A stretch of DNA of 64,000 nt from contig NZ_CP133160.1 of NCBI RefSeq assembly GCF_030913365.1, positions 3,200,001 to 3,264,000 of the forward strand. Reading direction: 5' to 3'. Source of the stretch: Stenotrophomonas sp. 24(2023). Lineage in GTDB: Bacteria > Pseudomonadota > Gammaproteobacteria > Xanthomonadales > Xanthomonadaceae. Under the pieces are notes generated by a model, which saw only the letters and a list, made by a program, of their open reading frames with translations, was not told the origin of the DNA and did not search any database. The position numbers and the translations under genes were made by a program. Below, in pieces: positions 42,353 through 51,046 of the stretch (within the stretch, counting starts at the first letter, position 1; every line of letters begins with the position of its first letter).

Positions 42353-43813
42353 ATGCGCCTGGTGCTGAAACTGTTTCTCGGCTTCTTCCTGATCGTGGGC
42401 ATCGCCGCGTTCTTCGTGATGCGCGTGTTCGTCAACGAAGTGAAGCCGGGCGTGCGCCAGGCGATGGAATCGACGCTGGTGGACGCGGCCAACGTGCTGG
42501 CCGAAATGGCAGCCTCGGACCTCAAGCAGGGCACCATCGGCAGCGGCAGCTTCACCCGCAACCTGGCCAAGGCGCGGCTGCGCGACCCCAAGGCGATGGT
42601 CTGGCGCTTTCCCAAGCGTGCGCTGGACTACCGGGTGACGATCACCGATGCGAAGGGCATCGTGGTGTACGACTCGCTGGGCCGCGACGTGGGCCGCGAC
42701 AATTCGCGCTGGAACGATGTTTACCGCACGCTGCGTGGCGAGTACGGTGCGCGCTCCAGCCCGGAAACGCCGGGGGACGAGAGCAACACGGTCATGCACG
42801 TGGCCGCACCGGTCTATGACCCGGCCGATGGCCACACCCTGATCGGCGTGCTGAGCCTGGCCCAGCCCAACCGCAGCATCGACCCGTTCATCGCGGCCAG
42901 CCAGCGCGCGATCATGGAACGCGGCGCGTGGCTGATCGGCCTGTCGGCGCTGGTCGGCGTGCTGGTCACGCTGTGGCTGACCACCGGGCTGGGCCAGCTC
43001 AGCCGCTATGCGCGCGCCGTGGCCGCCGGCGAACCGGTGCCGCCGCCCCGCCCGCGCAGCGATGAGATCGGCGATCTGGGCCAGGCGCTGGAAACCATGC
43101 GCCGCAAGCTGGAAGGCAAGGCCTACGTCGAGCAGTACGTGCAGTCGCTCACCCACGAGATGAAGAGCCCGCTGGCCGCCATCCGCGGCGCCGCGGAACT
43201 GCTGCAGGAACCGATGCCCGATGCCGACCGGGTGCACTTCGCCCGCAGCATCGTCGACCAGCAGCAGCGCCTGACCGCCACCATCGACAAGCTGCTGGCG
43301 CTGGCCGAAGTGGAGCAGCATGGCTGGCTGCAGACCCGTGAGCCGGTGGCGTTGCCGGCGCTGCTGGCTGACGCTGCCGCCGCCGCACAGGTGCGTGCGC
43401 AGGCGGCGGGCCTGCAGCTGCAGGCCGGGGCCGCGCCGGCGCTGGCCGTGCAGGGCGATGCCTATCTGCTGCGGCAGGCACTGCACAACCTGATCGAGAA
43501 TGCCATCGCGTTCTCGCCGGCCGGCAGCGTGATCGCGCTGGAGGCCGTGGCCGAAGGCCAGGGCGTGCGCCTGCAGGTGGCCGACCGCGGCGTGGGCGTG
43601 CCCGACTATGCGCGCGAGCGCGTGTTCGAACGCTTCTACTCACTGGCGCGCCCGGGCACCGGCCAGCGCAGCTCCGGGCTGGGCCTGCCGTTCGTGCAGG
43701 AAGTCGCCCGCCTGCATGGTGGCCGGGCCAGCCTGCAGCCGCGCGACGGCGGTGGCACCGTGGCCAGCCTGTGGCTGCCGCTGGAGGGCGGCGCCCCGCG
43801 CACGCGGCGCTGA
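42353..43813 (+). CDS. creC: Sensor histidine kinase CreC
   Basis: 486 aa, 3 bases after creB. TM1 is KLFLGFFLIVGIAAFFVMRV, then a periplasmic domain with RVTITDAKGIVVYDSLGRDV. TM2 is GAWLIGLSALVGVLVTLWLT, followed by HAMP. HisKA has YVQSLTHEMKSPLAAIRGAA (phospho-His). The catalytic domain has LHNLIENAIAFSP, ADRGVGVPDYARERVFERFY and SSGLGLPFVQEVARLHGG. It phosphorylates CreB. The signal may be metabolic or cell-wall related; unknown. Confidence 0.93.
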   Translation: MRLVLKLFLGFFLIVGIAAFFVMRVFVNEVKPGVRQAMESTLVDAANVLAEMAASDLKQGTIGSGSFTRNLAKARLRDPKAMVWRFPKRALDYRVTITDAKGIVVYDSLGRDVGRDNSRWNDVYRTLRGEYGARSSPETPGDESNTVMHVAAPVYDPADGHTLIGVLSLAQPNRSIDPFIAASQRAIMERGAWLIGLSALVGVLVTLWLTTGLGQLSRYARAVAAGEPVPPPRPRSDEIGDLGQALETMRRKLEGKAYVEQYVQSLTHEMKSPLAAIRGAAELLQEPMPDADRVHFARSIVDQQQRLTATIDKLLALAEVEQHGWLQTREPVALPALLADAAAAAQVRAQAAGLQLQAGAAPALAVQGDAYLLRQALHNLIENAIAFSPAGSVIALEAVAEGQGVRLQVADRGVGVPDYARERVFERFYSLARPGTGQRSSGLGLPFVQEVARLHGGRASLQPRDGGGTVASLWLPLEGGAPRTRR

Positions 43814-43814
43814 C

Positions 43815-43830
43815 TTCACGCTCACTTCAA
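43815..43830 (+). promoter_or_regulatory. Cre-tag (CreB binding site) upstream of creD
   Basis: TTCAC-GCTCAC-TTCAA at 43815-43830 matches the Cre/Blr-tag consensus TTCAC-N6-TTCAC at 9 of 10 specified positions. It begins 2 bases after the creC stop and ends 64 bases before the creD ATG, so creD should have its own CreB-controlled promoter. Confidence 0.82.
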
Positions 43831-43894
43831 CTTCGCCACAAACCGCGCTCACCGCCGGCATCCATCCTGCAGTCCTCTCCAACGAGGATGGACC

Positions 43895-45214
43895 ATGAAA
43901 TCCCTGAAGATGCTGCTGCGGTTCGCCATTGTCGGCGGGCTGATCCTGCTGCTGCTGGTGCCGCTGACGATGATCCGTGGCGTCATCACCGAACGTGCGG
44001 CCTACCGCGAGGAAGCCTTCACCCGCGTGGCCGACAGCCGTGCCGGTGCGCAGACCCTGGTCGGCCCGATCCGGGTGGTGCCGTGGACCGAGCGCGAGCA
44101 GGTGGAGGTGGTTGATGCGCAGGGCAACAAGAAGGTGCAGGTCAACACCACCGAAGGCCACTGGCTGCAGATGCCGCGCACGCTGGAAGTGAAGGGCGAA
44201 CTGCTGCCCGACCAGCGCTCGGTCGGCCTGTTCAAGGTGCCGGTGTACAGCTGGAACGGGCAGGTCAAGGCGGTGTTCGCCGCCGATGATTATCCGGCCA
44301 AGGCCGGGCGTACCTATGGCCGGCCCTACCTGGTGCTGGGTGTGTCCGATGCCCGTGGCCTGGTCGGCACGCCGAACCTGCGCGTGGACGGTACCGCGGT
44401 GCGCCTGCTGCCCGGCGTCGGCGCGGCGGCCACGGTGGGCCGGGGCCTGCACGCACCGATGGCCGGGCTGGCCGATGCCGCTGGCGGCACCCTGGCCGGC
44501 AGCAGCGTCGAACTGGAACTGCGCCTGGATGGCAGCCGTCTGCTGTCGGTGGTGCCGGCCGGCGATGACAACCAGATCGCCCTGCGTTCGGCCTGGCCGC
44601 ACCCGTCCTTCGCCGGGTCGTTCCTGCCCAATGAGCGCCGCGTCACCGCGCAGGGCTTCGATGCGCACTGGGCGGTGTCCTCGCTGGCCTCGGATGCACA
44701 GCGCCAGCTGCGCGAAGGCCCCAGCGACCAGGCGCAGTCGGTGCAGGTCTCGCTGGTCGATCCGGTGGACGTCTACACCCAGGCCGACCGCGCTTCCAAG
44801 TACGGCGTACTGTTCGTGCTGCTGACCTTCGTCGGCTTCATCCTGTTCGAACTGATCAAATCGCTGCGCATCCACCCGCTGCAGTACCTGATGGTCGGCC
44901 TGGCGCTGGCCGTGTTCTTCCTGCTGCTGATCAGCCTGTCCGAGCACATCGCCTTCTGGCAGGCGTACCTGGTCTCGGCCGTGGCCTGCATCGGCCTGCA
45001 GGCGGTGTACCTGGCCAACGTGCTGGGCCACTGGAAGCGCGGCCTGGGCTTCGCCGCGATGCTGACCGTGCTGTATGGCGCGCTGTATGGCCTGCTGATC
45101 TCGGAAAACAACGCACTGCTGATGGGCTCGCTGCTGCTGTTCGCGATCCTGGCCGTGGCGATGTGGGTGACCCGTCGGGTGGACTGGTATGGCCTGGCGG
45201 CCAGCCTGAAGTAA
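43895..45214 (+). CDS. creD: Inner membrane protein CreD
   Basis: 439 aa. AACGAGGATGGACC precedes ATG 43895. One N-terminal TM (FAIVGGLILLLLVPLTMIRG) is followed by a large periplasmic domain, with ERAAYREEAFTRVADS and SRAGAQTLVGPI as CreD signatures. Five or more C-terminal TMs begin at KYGVLFVLLTFVGFILFELI and include LQYLMVGLALAVFFLLLISL. CreD is the main output of the CreBC regulon and affects envelope integrity. The biochemical role is unknown. Confidence 0.95.
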   Translation: MKSLKMLLRFAIVGGLILLLLVPLTMIRGVITERAAYREEAFTRVADSRAGAQTLVGPIRVVPWTEREQVEVVDAQGNKKVQVNTTEGHWLQMPRTLEVKGELLPDQRSVGLFKVPVYSWNGQVKAVFAADDYPAKAGRTYGRPYLVLGVSDARGLVGTPNLRVDGTAVRLLPGVGAAATVGRGLHAPMAGLADAAGGTLAGSSVELELRLDGSRLLSVVPAGDDNQIALRSAWPHPSFAGSFLPNERRVTAQGFDAHWAVSSLASDAQRQLREGPSDQAQSVQVSLVDPVDVYTQADRASKYGVLFVLLTFVGFILFELIKSLRIHPLQYLMVGLALAVFFLLLISLSEHIAFWQAYLVSAVACIGLQAVYLANVLGHWKRGLGFAAMLTVLYGALYGLLISENNALLMGSLLLFAILAVAMWVTRRVDWYGLAASLK

Positions 45215-45224
45215 GGAGCCGACC

Positions 45225-45635
45225 ATGGGGTGGCGACAGGGATTGCAGCAGCGGGCGCGACAGGGCGTGCCGGCGCTGCTGGAAGTGGATGCGCTGCTGC
45301 AGGCCCATGGTGTGCTGGCGGCGCTGCCGGGGGCACGGATCGCCCCCGGCCTGGTCCGCTTCCAGCTGGCGGCGGCGACCTGCGAAGGACTGCAGCGGCA
45401 GGGCCTGGGCTGGCTGCAGGGCGCGCGGCAGGGACGCGGTGCGTTGGCCGGAACGGTACCGCGCTACCGGCCTTGGCTGGCCGGGGCGCAGGCGCTGGCC
45501 GAGATCGGCATCGGCGGCCTGCCCGGTGACTGGCCGGCGCACGCCGCGGTGTACGGCTGCAGCAGCCTCGACCGGCGCCATTGGTTGCTGCTGCTGCCGG
45601 AGCGGGCGCAGCTGTGGTTGGGGTGGCGTGGCTAG
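45225..45635 (+). CDS. Small protein of unknown function co-transcribed with creD
   Basis: 136 aa; AAGGAG lies 8 bases before ATG 45225, which is 10 bases after the creD stop, so it is in the creD transcript and under the Cre-tag. It is rich in Ala, Gly, Leu, Arg and Trp. The text reads as a helical soluble protein: LEVDALLQAHGVLAALPG, ALAEIGIGGLPGDWPAHAAV, ending ERAQLWLGWRG. No family or TM recognised. Confidence 0.7.
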   Translation: MGWRQGLQQRARQGVPALLEVDALLQAHGVLAALPGARIAPGLVRFQLAAATCEGLQRQGLGWLQGARQGRGALAGTVPRYRPWLAGAQALAEIGIGGLPGDWPAHAAVYGCSSLDRRHWLLLLPERAQLWLGWRG

Positions 45636-45668
45636 GAGCGTGCAGAATGAAGCGAGACCGAGAAGGGC

Positions 45669-46154
45669 ATGTGCATGGACGTTGTGACGCTGACCGAAAC
45701 CCGTGATGGCTATGACATCGATACCACTGGCTGGGGGGCCCACGTCGCCCGCATTGAAGCGGGGCTGCCCGCAGCGATCAGGGCGTTCGTGGCAGCGCCC
45801 TGGCGCTATGACGTCCAGGATCCGCGCTGCCTGCACGATGCCTGGCTGCAGGAGCTGGTGGTAAAGGAGGCGCCGCGCGGCCAGGCGCGTGGCACGGAGG
45901 TGCTGCTGGTCCTGGAGGGGGCGTGGGGTGGGCGCTTCGAGCTGCGCTACCGGCAGGTGACCCGCTTCCTTCTGGACAAGGCCGATGGACCTGATGAGGG
46001 CTTGGGCGATCTGCTGGTCGAGGAGCTGGTCCCGCGGGAGGAGAACAGGTTCCGGCACGAGCTGGCCTTTGTCGGGGGAACCCTGCTGCTGGAGTTCAGC
46101 GGCTTCAGCGAAACCCGCATCGATGTTCCGGCAGGGGGGGAGGTCGGAACATGA
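45669..46154 (+). CDS. Hypothetical protein
   Basis: 161 aa from ATG 45669 (in-frame ATG at 45675; GAGAAGGG lies just upstream). No family recognised. An alternating beta pattern dominates: DVVTLTETRDGYDIDTTGWG, EVLLVLEGAWGGRFELRYRQ, HELAFVGGTLLLEFSGFSET. It looks cytosolic with no signal peptide. Not obviously part of the creD transcript (33-base gap after the small gene) but could be. Confidence 0.6.
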   Translation: MCMDVVTLTETRDGYDIDTTGWGAHVARIEAGLPAAIRAFVAAPWRYDVQDPRCLHDAWLQELVVKEAPRGQARGTEVLLVLEGAWGGRFELRYRQVTRFLLDKADGPDEGLGDLLVEELVPREENRFRHELAFVGGTLLLEFSGFSETRIDVPAGGEVGT

Positions 46155-46235
46155 CCGATGGGACGGGGGATGGCTGCTGCGGCTGGCTAGACTCGACCGG
46201 TTGATGATCACGCCGGAAGGCAGGGGTGTGCGGTG

Positions 46236-47831
46236 ATGAAGTGGGGCATGCTGGCTATGGCGCTGGCGTTGGGCGGAACGGCCGCTGCAGAGCAGCGTGA
46301 GACGGTGGACCTGGCGATGGTCGGCAAGATCCGCCAGGAAGCCTTCAACCGCTCGCAGGTGATGGATACCTTCAGCTACCTCACCGAGCGCATCGGGCCG
46401 CGGCTGACCAATTCGCCGGCCATGGGCCGCGCCAATGCCTGGACGCGCGGCAAGTTCAACGCATGGAAGCTGGACAACGTGCATGACGAAGCCTTCGATG
46501 GCTTCGGCCGCGGCTGGGAGTTCACCGCCGCCAGCGTGGAACTGCTGGGCGAGCGCGTGCAGCCGCTGCATGCGCTGCCCAAGGCATGGACGCCTGGCAC
46601 CCACGGCCCGGTCGAGGGTGAGCTGGTGCAGGTGGACATCAAGAAGCCCGAGGACATCGAGAAGTACCGCGGCACGCTGCGCGGCAAGATCCTGCTGCTG
46701 GGTGAAGCGCGCGAGTACAAGCGTGGTACCGAGCCGGATTCGCACCGCCACGATGCCACCTCGCTGGAAGGCCTGCAGGCCTTCACCGTGCCCAAGGACA
46801 CCGACGCGGCTGCCGACCGCGCCAAGCGGGTGAAGGAATTCAACGAGCGCCAGGCACTGACCGCCAAGGTCAATGCCTTCTTCGTGGAAGAAGGCGCGCT
46901 GGCCTCGATCAGCATCAGCGGCTGGGACAACGGCATCATCCGCGTGGCCGGTGGTGGCTCGCGCAAGGCCGGCGAGTCGGTGGGCATCCCGGAACTGGCG
47001 ATGATTTCCGAGCACTTCAATCCGCTGGTGCGCGCGCTGAAGGACAAGCAGCCGGTGCGCCTGCGCGTGGACGTGGCCGCCCGCTTCACCGATGAAACCG
47101 ACCAGCCCGGCTACAACACGCTGGCCGAGATCCGTGGCAGCAGCAAGCCCGATGAAGTGGTGATGATCGGTGCCCACATGGATTCCTGGCACAGCGGCAC
47201 CGGCGCGGCCGACAACGCGGCCGGCGTGGCGGTGATGATGGAGGCCATGCGCATCCTCAAGGCCACCGGCGCCAAGCCCCGGCGCACCATCCGTGTGGCG
47301 CTGTGGAGCGGTGAGGAGCAGGGCCTGATCGGCTCGCAGGCTTATGTGGCCAAGCACTTCGCGCAGTTCCCCGAACCCACCGATGCGGCGCAGAAGGCGC
47401 TGCCGGCCTCGCTGCGCGACCCGACCGGCGCGCTGGTGAAGACCCGCGACTACGGCAAGTTCCAGGTGTACTTCAACATGGACAACGGCTCGGGCCGCTT
47501 CCGTGGCATCTACGCGCAGGAAAACCTGGCCGCCATGCCGATCTTCGAAGCGTGGCTGGCCCCGTTCCATGATGTGGGCGCCACCACCGTGGCCACCCGT
47601 AATACCGGCAGCACCGACCACATCAGCTTCGACCGCGTCGGCCTGCCGGGCTTCCAGTTCATCCAGGACCGCCTGGACTACTTCAGCAATGTCCACCACA
47701 GCCACCTGGACACCTGGGACCACGCCGAACCGGAAGACCTGAAGCAGGCGGCGGCCATCGTGGCCTCGTTCGCCTACCATGCGGCGATGCGCGAGCAGCC
47801 GTTCCCGCGCAAGGGCGAGCCGCAGCCCTGA
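46236..47831 (+). CDS. M28-family zinc aminopeptidase (glutamate carboxypeptidase-like), secreted
   Basis: About 531 aa; tandem GTG 46233 and ATG 46236 give the same signal peptide (GMLAMALALGGTAAA). A PA-like insert covers about residues 120-270. The zinc peptidase domain has MIGAHMDSWHSGTGAADNAA (first His and bridging Asp), ALWSGEEQGLIGSQAYV (Glu-Glu catalytic pair), YFNMDNGSGRFRG (Asp) and a final His near VHHSHLDTWDH. Ligands are complete, so an active periplasmic or secreted peptidase is expected. Confidence 0.92.
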   Translation: MKWGMLAMALALGGTAAAEQRETVDLAMVGKIRQEAFNRSQVMDTFSYLTERIGPRLTNSPAMGRANAWTRGKFNAWKLDNVHDEAFDGFGRGWEFTAASVELLGERVQPLHALPKAWTPGTHGPVEGELVQVDIKKPEDIEKYRGTLRGKILLLGEAREYKRGTEPDSHRHDATSLEGLQAFTVPKDTDAAADRAKRVKEFNERQALTAKVNAFFVEEGALASISISGWDNGIIRVAGGGSRKAGESVGIPELAMISEHFNPLVRALKDKQPVRLRVDVAARFTDETDQPGYNTLAEIRGSSKPDEVVMIGAHMDSWHSGTGAADNAAGVAVMMEAMRILKATGAKPRRTIRVALWSGEEQGLIGSQAYVAKHFAQFPEPTDAAQKALPASLRDPTGALVKTRDYGKFQVYFNMDNGSGRFRGIYAQENLAAMPIFEAWLAPFHDVGATTVATRNTGSTDHISFDRVGLPGFQFIQDRLDYFSNVHHSHLDTWDHAEPEDLKQAAAIVASFAYHAAMREQPFPRKGEPQP

Positions 47832-47885
47832 AAAAGGGGACGGAGGGGATCAAGCCGCTTCTCCCCTCCGTCGCCGCAGTCCGGA

Positions 47886-48533
47886 TCAGTCCGGGATCGA
47901 GACGATCTGATTGATTGCCGGATGGATGGCAAATACCGCTCGAATCGATGGCTTGCCGTCGAGGGTGGTCATGCCATTGGACAGGCTTGCTGCATGGAAG
48001 TAGGCCGTTCCGTCATGCTCCATCAGAGGGCGGATATCCAACGGGGCCGTCCCCGGATCTTCCAGCTGTGCCAGGCACAGCTGGCGGCCGCAGCTGAAGT
48101 CCAGCACTGTCCGCGCGCTTCCTTCCTCCGACAAGGCACTCTTGAGGTGGGTGGAAAACAACGTGGTTGCTTCGGCAAGTTCCCGGTCTGTCGACGCCCG
48201 CGCGTGCATGGCATTGATCATGGCGTTGAAGTCACCGGCATCTGCGAGCAGCCGGTCGATCCGGGCTTCATCCAATGCATTGCCAGAAACCAGAGCGGCT
48301 TCATTGGATGCATCACCCGAAAGACGATTCAACAGCGGGGACTGGGTGTCCGAACGGGAGGCCAAGCTGGCGACTTCTCGATCAGGGCCGGCTGGTGCGG
48401 TTGTTGGCGAAGGGCTGGAGGCCTGCGCTGAAGAGCTGTGCGAAGGATTCGTGGTCGGGAAGTGCCATGCCAGTGCGCCAACCAGTACCGACGTCATGAG
48501 CAGCCAGAGCATGGTCGTTTTTGCCTTCATCAT
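47886..48533 (-). CDS. Unknown membrane-anchored or secreted protein, second gene of a two-gene unit
   Basis: 215 aa. The N-terminal hydrophobic segment (MLWLLMTSVLVGALAW) is a signal anchor or uncleaved signal, followed by a Ser/Pro/Thr linker (SSSAQASSPSPTTAPAG) and a globular part with LDEARIDRLLADAGDFNAMI. The C-terminal domain has paired cysteines CGRQLCLAQLEDPG and LMEHDGTAYFHAASLSNGM. I do not recognise the family. It starts 7 bases after the gene at 48541-48879 on the same strand. Base composition is lower in GC than its neighbours. Confidence 0.65.
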   Translation of the reverse strand: MMKAKTTMLWLLMTSVLVGALAWHFPTTNPSHSSSAQASSPSPTTAPAGPDREVASLASRSDTQSPLLNRLSGDASNEAALVSGNALDEARIDRLLADAGDFNAMINAMHARASTDRELAEATTLFSTHLKSALSEEGSARTVLDFSCGRQLCLAQLEDPGTAPLDIRPLMEHDGTAYFHAASLSNGMTTLDGKPSIRAVFAIHPAINQIVSIPD

Positions 48534-48540
48534 GACGTGC

Positions 48541-48879
48541 TCAGGTCGATGATCCTGTTTCTACAAGTGCTTCGCCCTTTTCGGCCGTCTTGGTTACCCA
48601 CCCGCCCCGGCTGTCCCAGACGGAGAAACCTCCTCCCGGTCGCGTGGAGACGACGCACGAATTCTGGCACGTGTAGTAGTGGCTGTTGATTTTGACGGTT
48701 GTTGAAGCCTTGGATTCATAGAGGCCAAAAAGGCCCGCTGTAACGAGTCCTGCAATCACGCAGGCCGCTTTCGTCGGGCCAGATTTCAGCGGAACTCGAT
48801 GAAGGAAGCCCTGTTTGTTCCGGATTGCGGTGGCATGCGGTTGGGGAGCGGCCACGGGTGCGATGGGTAAATGGGTCAC
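48541..48879 (-). CDS. Unknown single-pass membrane protein, first gene of a two-gene unit
   Basis: 112 aa if started at GTG 48879, which has AAGGAAG seven bases upstream; a longer form from ATG 48921 is possible. After about 35 polar residues there is one TM ([20 protein letters not shown]). A small C-terminal domain follows, with paired Cys ([13 protein letters not shown]) and a [16 protein letters not shown] motif that looks like a beta-hairpin. Not recognised. Both this and the next gene have single TM plus Cys-pair domains, so they may interact. They lie between the M28 peptidase and gltX. Confidence 0.6.
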   Translation of the reverse strand: MTHLPIAPVAAPQPHATAIRNKQGFLHRVPLKSGPTKAACVIAGLVTAGLFGLYESKASTTVKINSHYYTCQNSCVVSTRPGGGFSVWDSRGGWVTKTAEKGEALVETGSST

Positions 48880-49012
48880 GTTGAAACTTCCTTGTCTCGT
48901 TGAAGGATGTTCAGGTTCCATTCGGGCGGGGAGGGGGGCTATGGGGAGAGTTGCAAATTCAGCGGCAAGGAATCCGGTAAAATCGTGCCGATTCCCGTTC
49001 CCCGAGCCCTCC

Positions 49013-50428
49013 ATGATCTGCCGCACCCGCTTCGCCCCCAGCCCCACCGGTTACCTGCACATCGGCGGCGCCCGCACTGCGCTGTACTGCTGGCTGGAGG
49101 CCCGCCACCGTGGCGGCGAGTTCGTGCTGCGCATCGAGGACACCGACCGTGAACGCAGCACCCAGGGCGCGATCGACGCGATCCTGGAGGCGATGGACTG
49201 GCTGGGCCTGGATTACGACGTCGGCCCGATCTACCAGACCGACCGCGTGGCCCGCTACCTGGAAGTGGCCGAGCAGCTGGTCGCCGACGGCAAGGCGTAC
49301 TACGCCTACGAGACCCGCGAAGAGCTGGACGCCATGCGCGAGGCCGCCATGGCCAGGCAGGAAAAGCCGCGCTACAACGGTGCCGCACGTGATCTGGGCC
49401 TGCCGCGCAGGGATGACCCGAACCGCGTCATCCGCTTCAAGAACCCGCTGGCTGGCACGGTGGTGTTCGAGGACCTGATCAAGGGCCGCATCGAGATCGC
49501 CAACAGCGAACTGGATGACATGGTCATCTTCCGCCCGGACGGCTACCCCACCTACAACTTCGCGGTGGTGGTGGACGACTGGGACATGGGCATCACCGAG
49601 GTGATCCGCGGCGATGACCACATCAACAACACCCCGCGCCAGATCAACCTGTACGAAGGCATCGGCGCACCGGTGCCGAAGTTCGGCCACATGCCGATGA
49701 TCCTGGACGAGCAGGGCGCCAAGCTGTCCAAGCGCACCGGCGCGGCCGACGTGATGCAGTACAAGGACGCCGGCTACCTGCCCGATGCGCTGCTGAGCTA
49801 CCTGGCCCGTCTGGGCTGGTCCCACGGAGACCAGGAGTTGTTCAGCCGCCAGGAGCTGATCGACCTGTTCGACGTCACCCAGTGCAATTCCAAGGCCTCG
49901 CGCCTGGACATGGCCAAGCTGGGCTGGGTCAACCAGCACTTCCTGAAGACCGAAGAACCGGCCGCGATTGCCCCGCACCTGGTCTACCAGCTGCAGAAGC
50001 TGGGCCTGGGCCTGGGCCTGGACCTGGCCGCCGGCCCGGCCCCGGCCGACGTGGTCATCGCCCTGCGCGACCGCGTGCAGACCCTGAAGGAAATGGCCGA
50101 AAAGGCCGTGGTCTGGTACCAGCCGCTGACCGAATACGACGAAGCCGCGGTGGCCAAGCACTTCAAGCCGGGCGCCGAGCTGGCGCTGGGCAAGGCCCGT
50201 GAACTGCTGGCGGCCCTGCCCGAATGGACCGCCGAGGCAGTGGGCGTGGCCCTGCATGATGCGGCCGCAGCGCTGGAGATCGGCATGGGCAAGGTGGCCC
50301 AGCCGCTGCGCGTGGCCATCACCGGCACCCAGGTCAGCCCTGACATTTCCCAAACGGTGTACCTGGCCGGCCGCGCGCAGGCCTTGAATCGCATCGACGT
50401 GGCCATCACCAAGGTAGCAGCGGCCTGA
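49013..50428 (+). CDS. gltX: Glutamyl-tRNA synthetase
   Basis: 471 aa. ATG 49013 gives [20 protein letters not shown] with the class I HIGH motif (HIGG); KMSKS equivalent is [12 protein letters not shown]. Other signatures: [30 protein letters not shown] and a C-terminal anticodon-binding domain ending [20 protein letters not shown]. It charges tRNA-Glu. The gene after it, 34 bases away, is zur. Confidence 0.97.
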   Translation: MICRTRFAPSPTGYLHIGGARTALYCWLEARHRGGEFVLRIEDTDRERSTQGAIDAILEAMDWLGLDYDVGPIYQTDRVARYLEVAEQLVADGKAYYAYETREELDAMREAAMARQEKPRYNGAARDLGLPRRDDPNRVIRFKNPLAGTVVFEDLIKGRIEIANSELDDMVIFRPDGYPTYNFAVVVDDWDMGITEVIRGDDHINNTPRQINLYEGIGAPVPKFGHMPMILDEQGAKLSKRTGAADVMQYKDAGYLPDALLSYLARLGWSHGDQELFSRQELIDLFDVTQCNSKASRLDMAKLGWVNQHFLKTEEPAAIAPHLVYQLQKLGLGLGLDLAAGPAPADVVIALRDRVQTLKEMAEKAVVWYQPLTEYDEAAVAKHFKPGAELALGKARELLAALPEWTAEAVGVALHDAAAALEIGMGKVAQPLRVAITGTQVSPDISQTVYLAGRAQALNRIDVAITKVAAA

Positions 50429-50462
50429 GGCATCCTTGCCAGGCCCGAACCGGAGAACCCGC

Positions 50463-50948
50463 ATGTCCGCCAAAACCGCCTGTACTGCCCCGCACCACCA
50501 CGTGCACGACGCCTCGGCGTTCGTGGCGGTGGTCGAACGGGTGTGCCGTGAACGCGGGCTGCGCCTGACCCCGATCCGGGCCAACGTGCTGCGGCTGATC
50601 GCCGAGGCCGGCAAGCCGGTCAAGGCCTACGAGCTGCTGGAATGGGTGCGCAGCGGCAAGGGCGTGGGCGCCGATGCCCCGCCCACCGTGTACCGCGCGC
50701 TGGATTTCCTGATGGCCAACGGCTTCGTGCACAAGCTGGAATCGGTCAACGCGTTCGTCGCCTGCCATCACCCCAGCAGCGCGGCGCATTCGGTGCCGTT
50801 CCTGATCTGCAACAGCTGCCACAGCGCGGTGGAGCTGGAAGACCGCGACATCGTCACCCAGCTGGAAAAGCGGGCGAAGGAACTGGGCTTCCAGCCGCAG
50901 GCACAGACCCTGGAAGTGCACGGGCTGTGCGCCCGCTGCGCGGGGTAA
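50463..50948 (+). CDS. zur: Zinc uptake regulator (Fur family)
   Basis: 161 aa from ATG 50463 (CGGAGAACCCGC upstream). N-terminal winged helix: RERGLRLTPIRANVLRLIAE and PTVYRALDFLMANGFVHKLE. Metal sites: FVACHHPSSAAH, ICNSCHSAVE and CARCAG (CxxC pairs). These are Zur rather than Fur features, with the extra N-terminal His stretch HHHVHD. When zinc-loaded it represses zinc uptake genes. Candidate targets with Zur-like sites (ZnuD-like receptor, MerC-domain gene) are 8 kb downstream. Confidence 0.9.
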   Translation: MSAKTACTAPHHHVHDASAFVAVVERVCRERGLRLTPIRANVLRLIAEAGKPVKAYELLEWVRSGKGVGADAPPTVYRALDFLMANGFVHKLESVNAFVACHHPSSAAHSVPFLICNSCHSAVELEDRDIVTQLEKRAKELGFQPQAQTLEVHGLCARCAG

Positions 50949-51046
50949 GGCCGGTGATGCGTGGGGCCTGCCGATAGCGTCGACGGCCCTTCCATCAACC
51001 CGCAGAAAATCCCGCGCTTCGTGCGCGGGTCGACTGACAGCCGCCG

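Noticed and set aside
48815..49012. N-terminal extension of gltX from an upstream start
   Set aside because: The natural start is at 49013, just before the conserved class I opening TRFAPSPTG; the extension has no family support.
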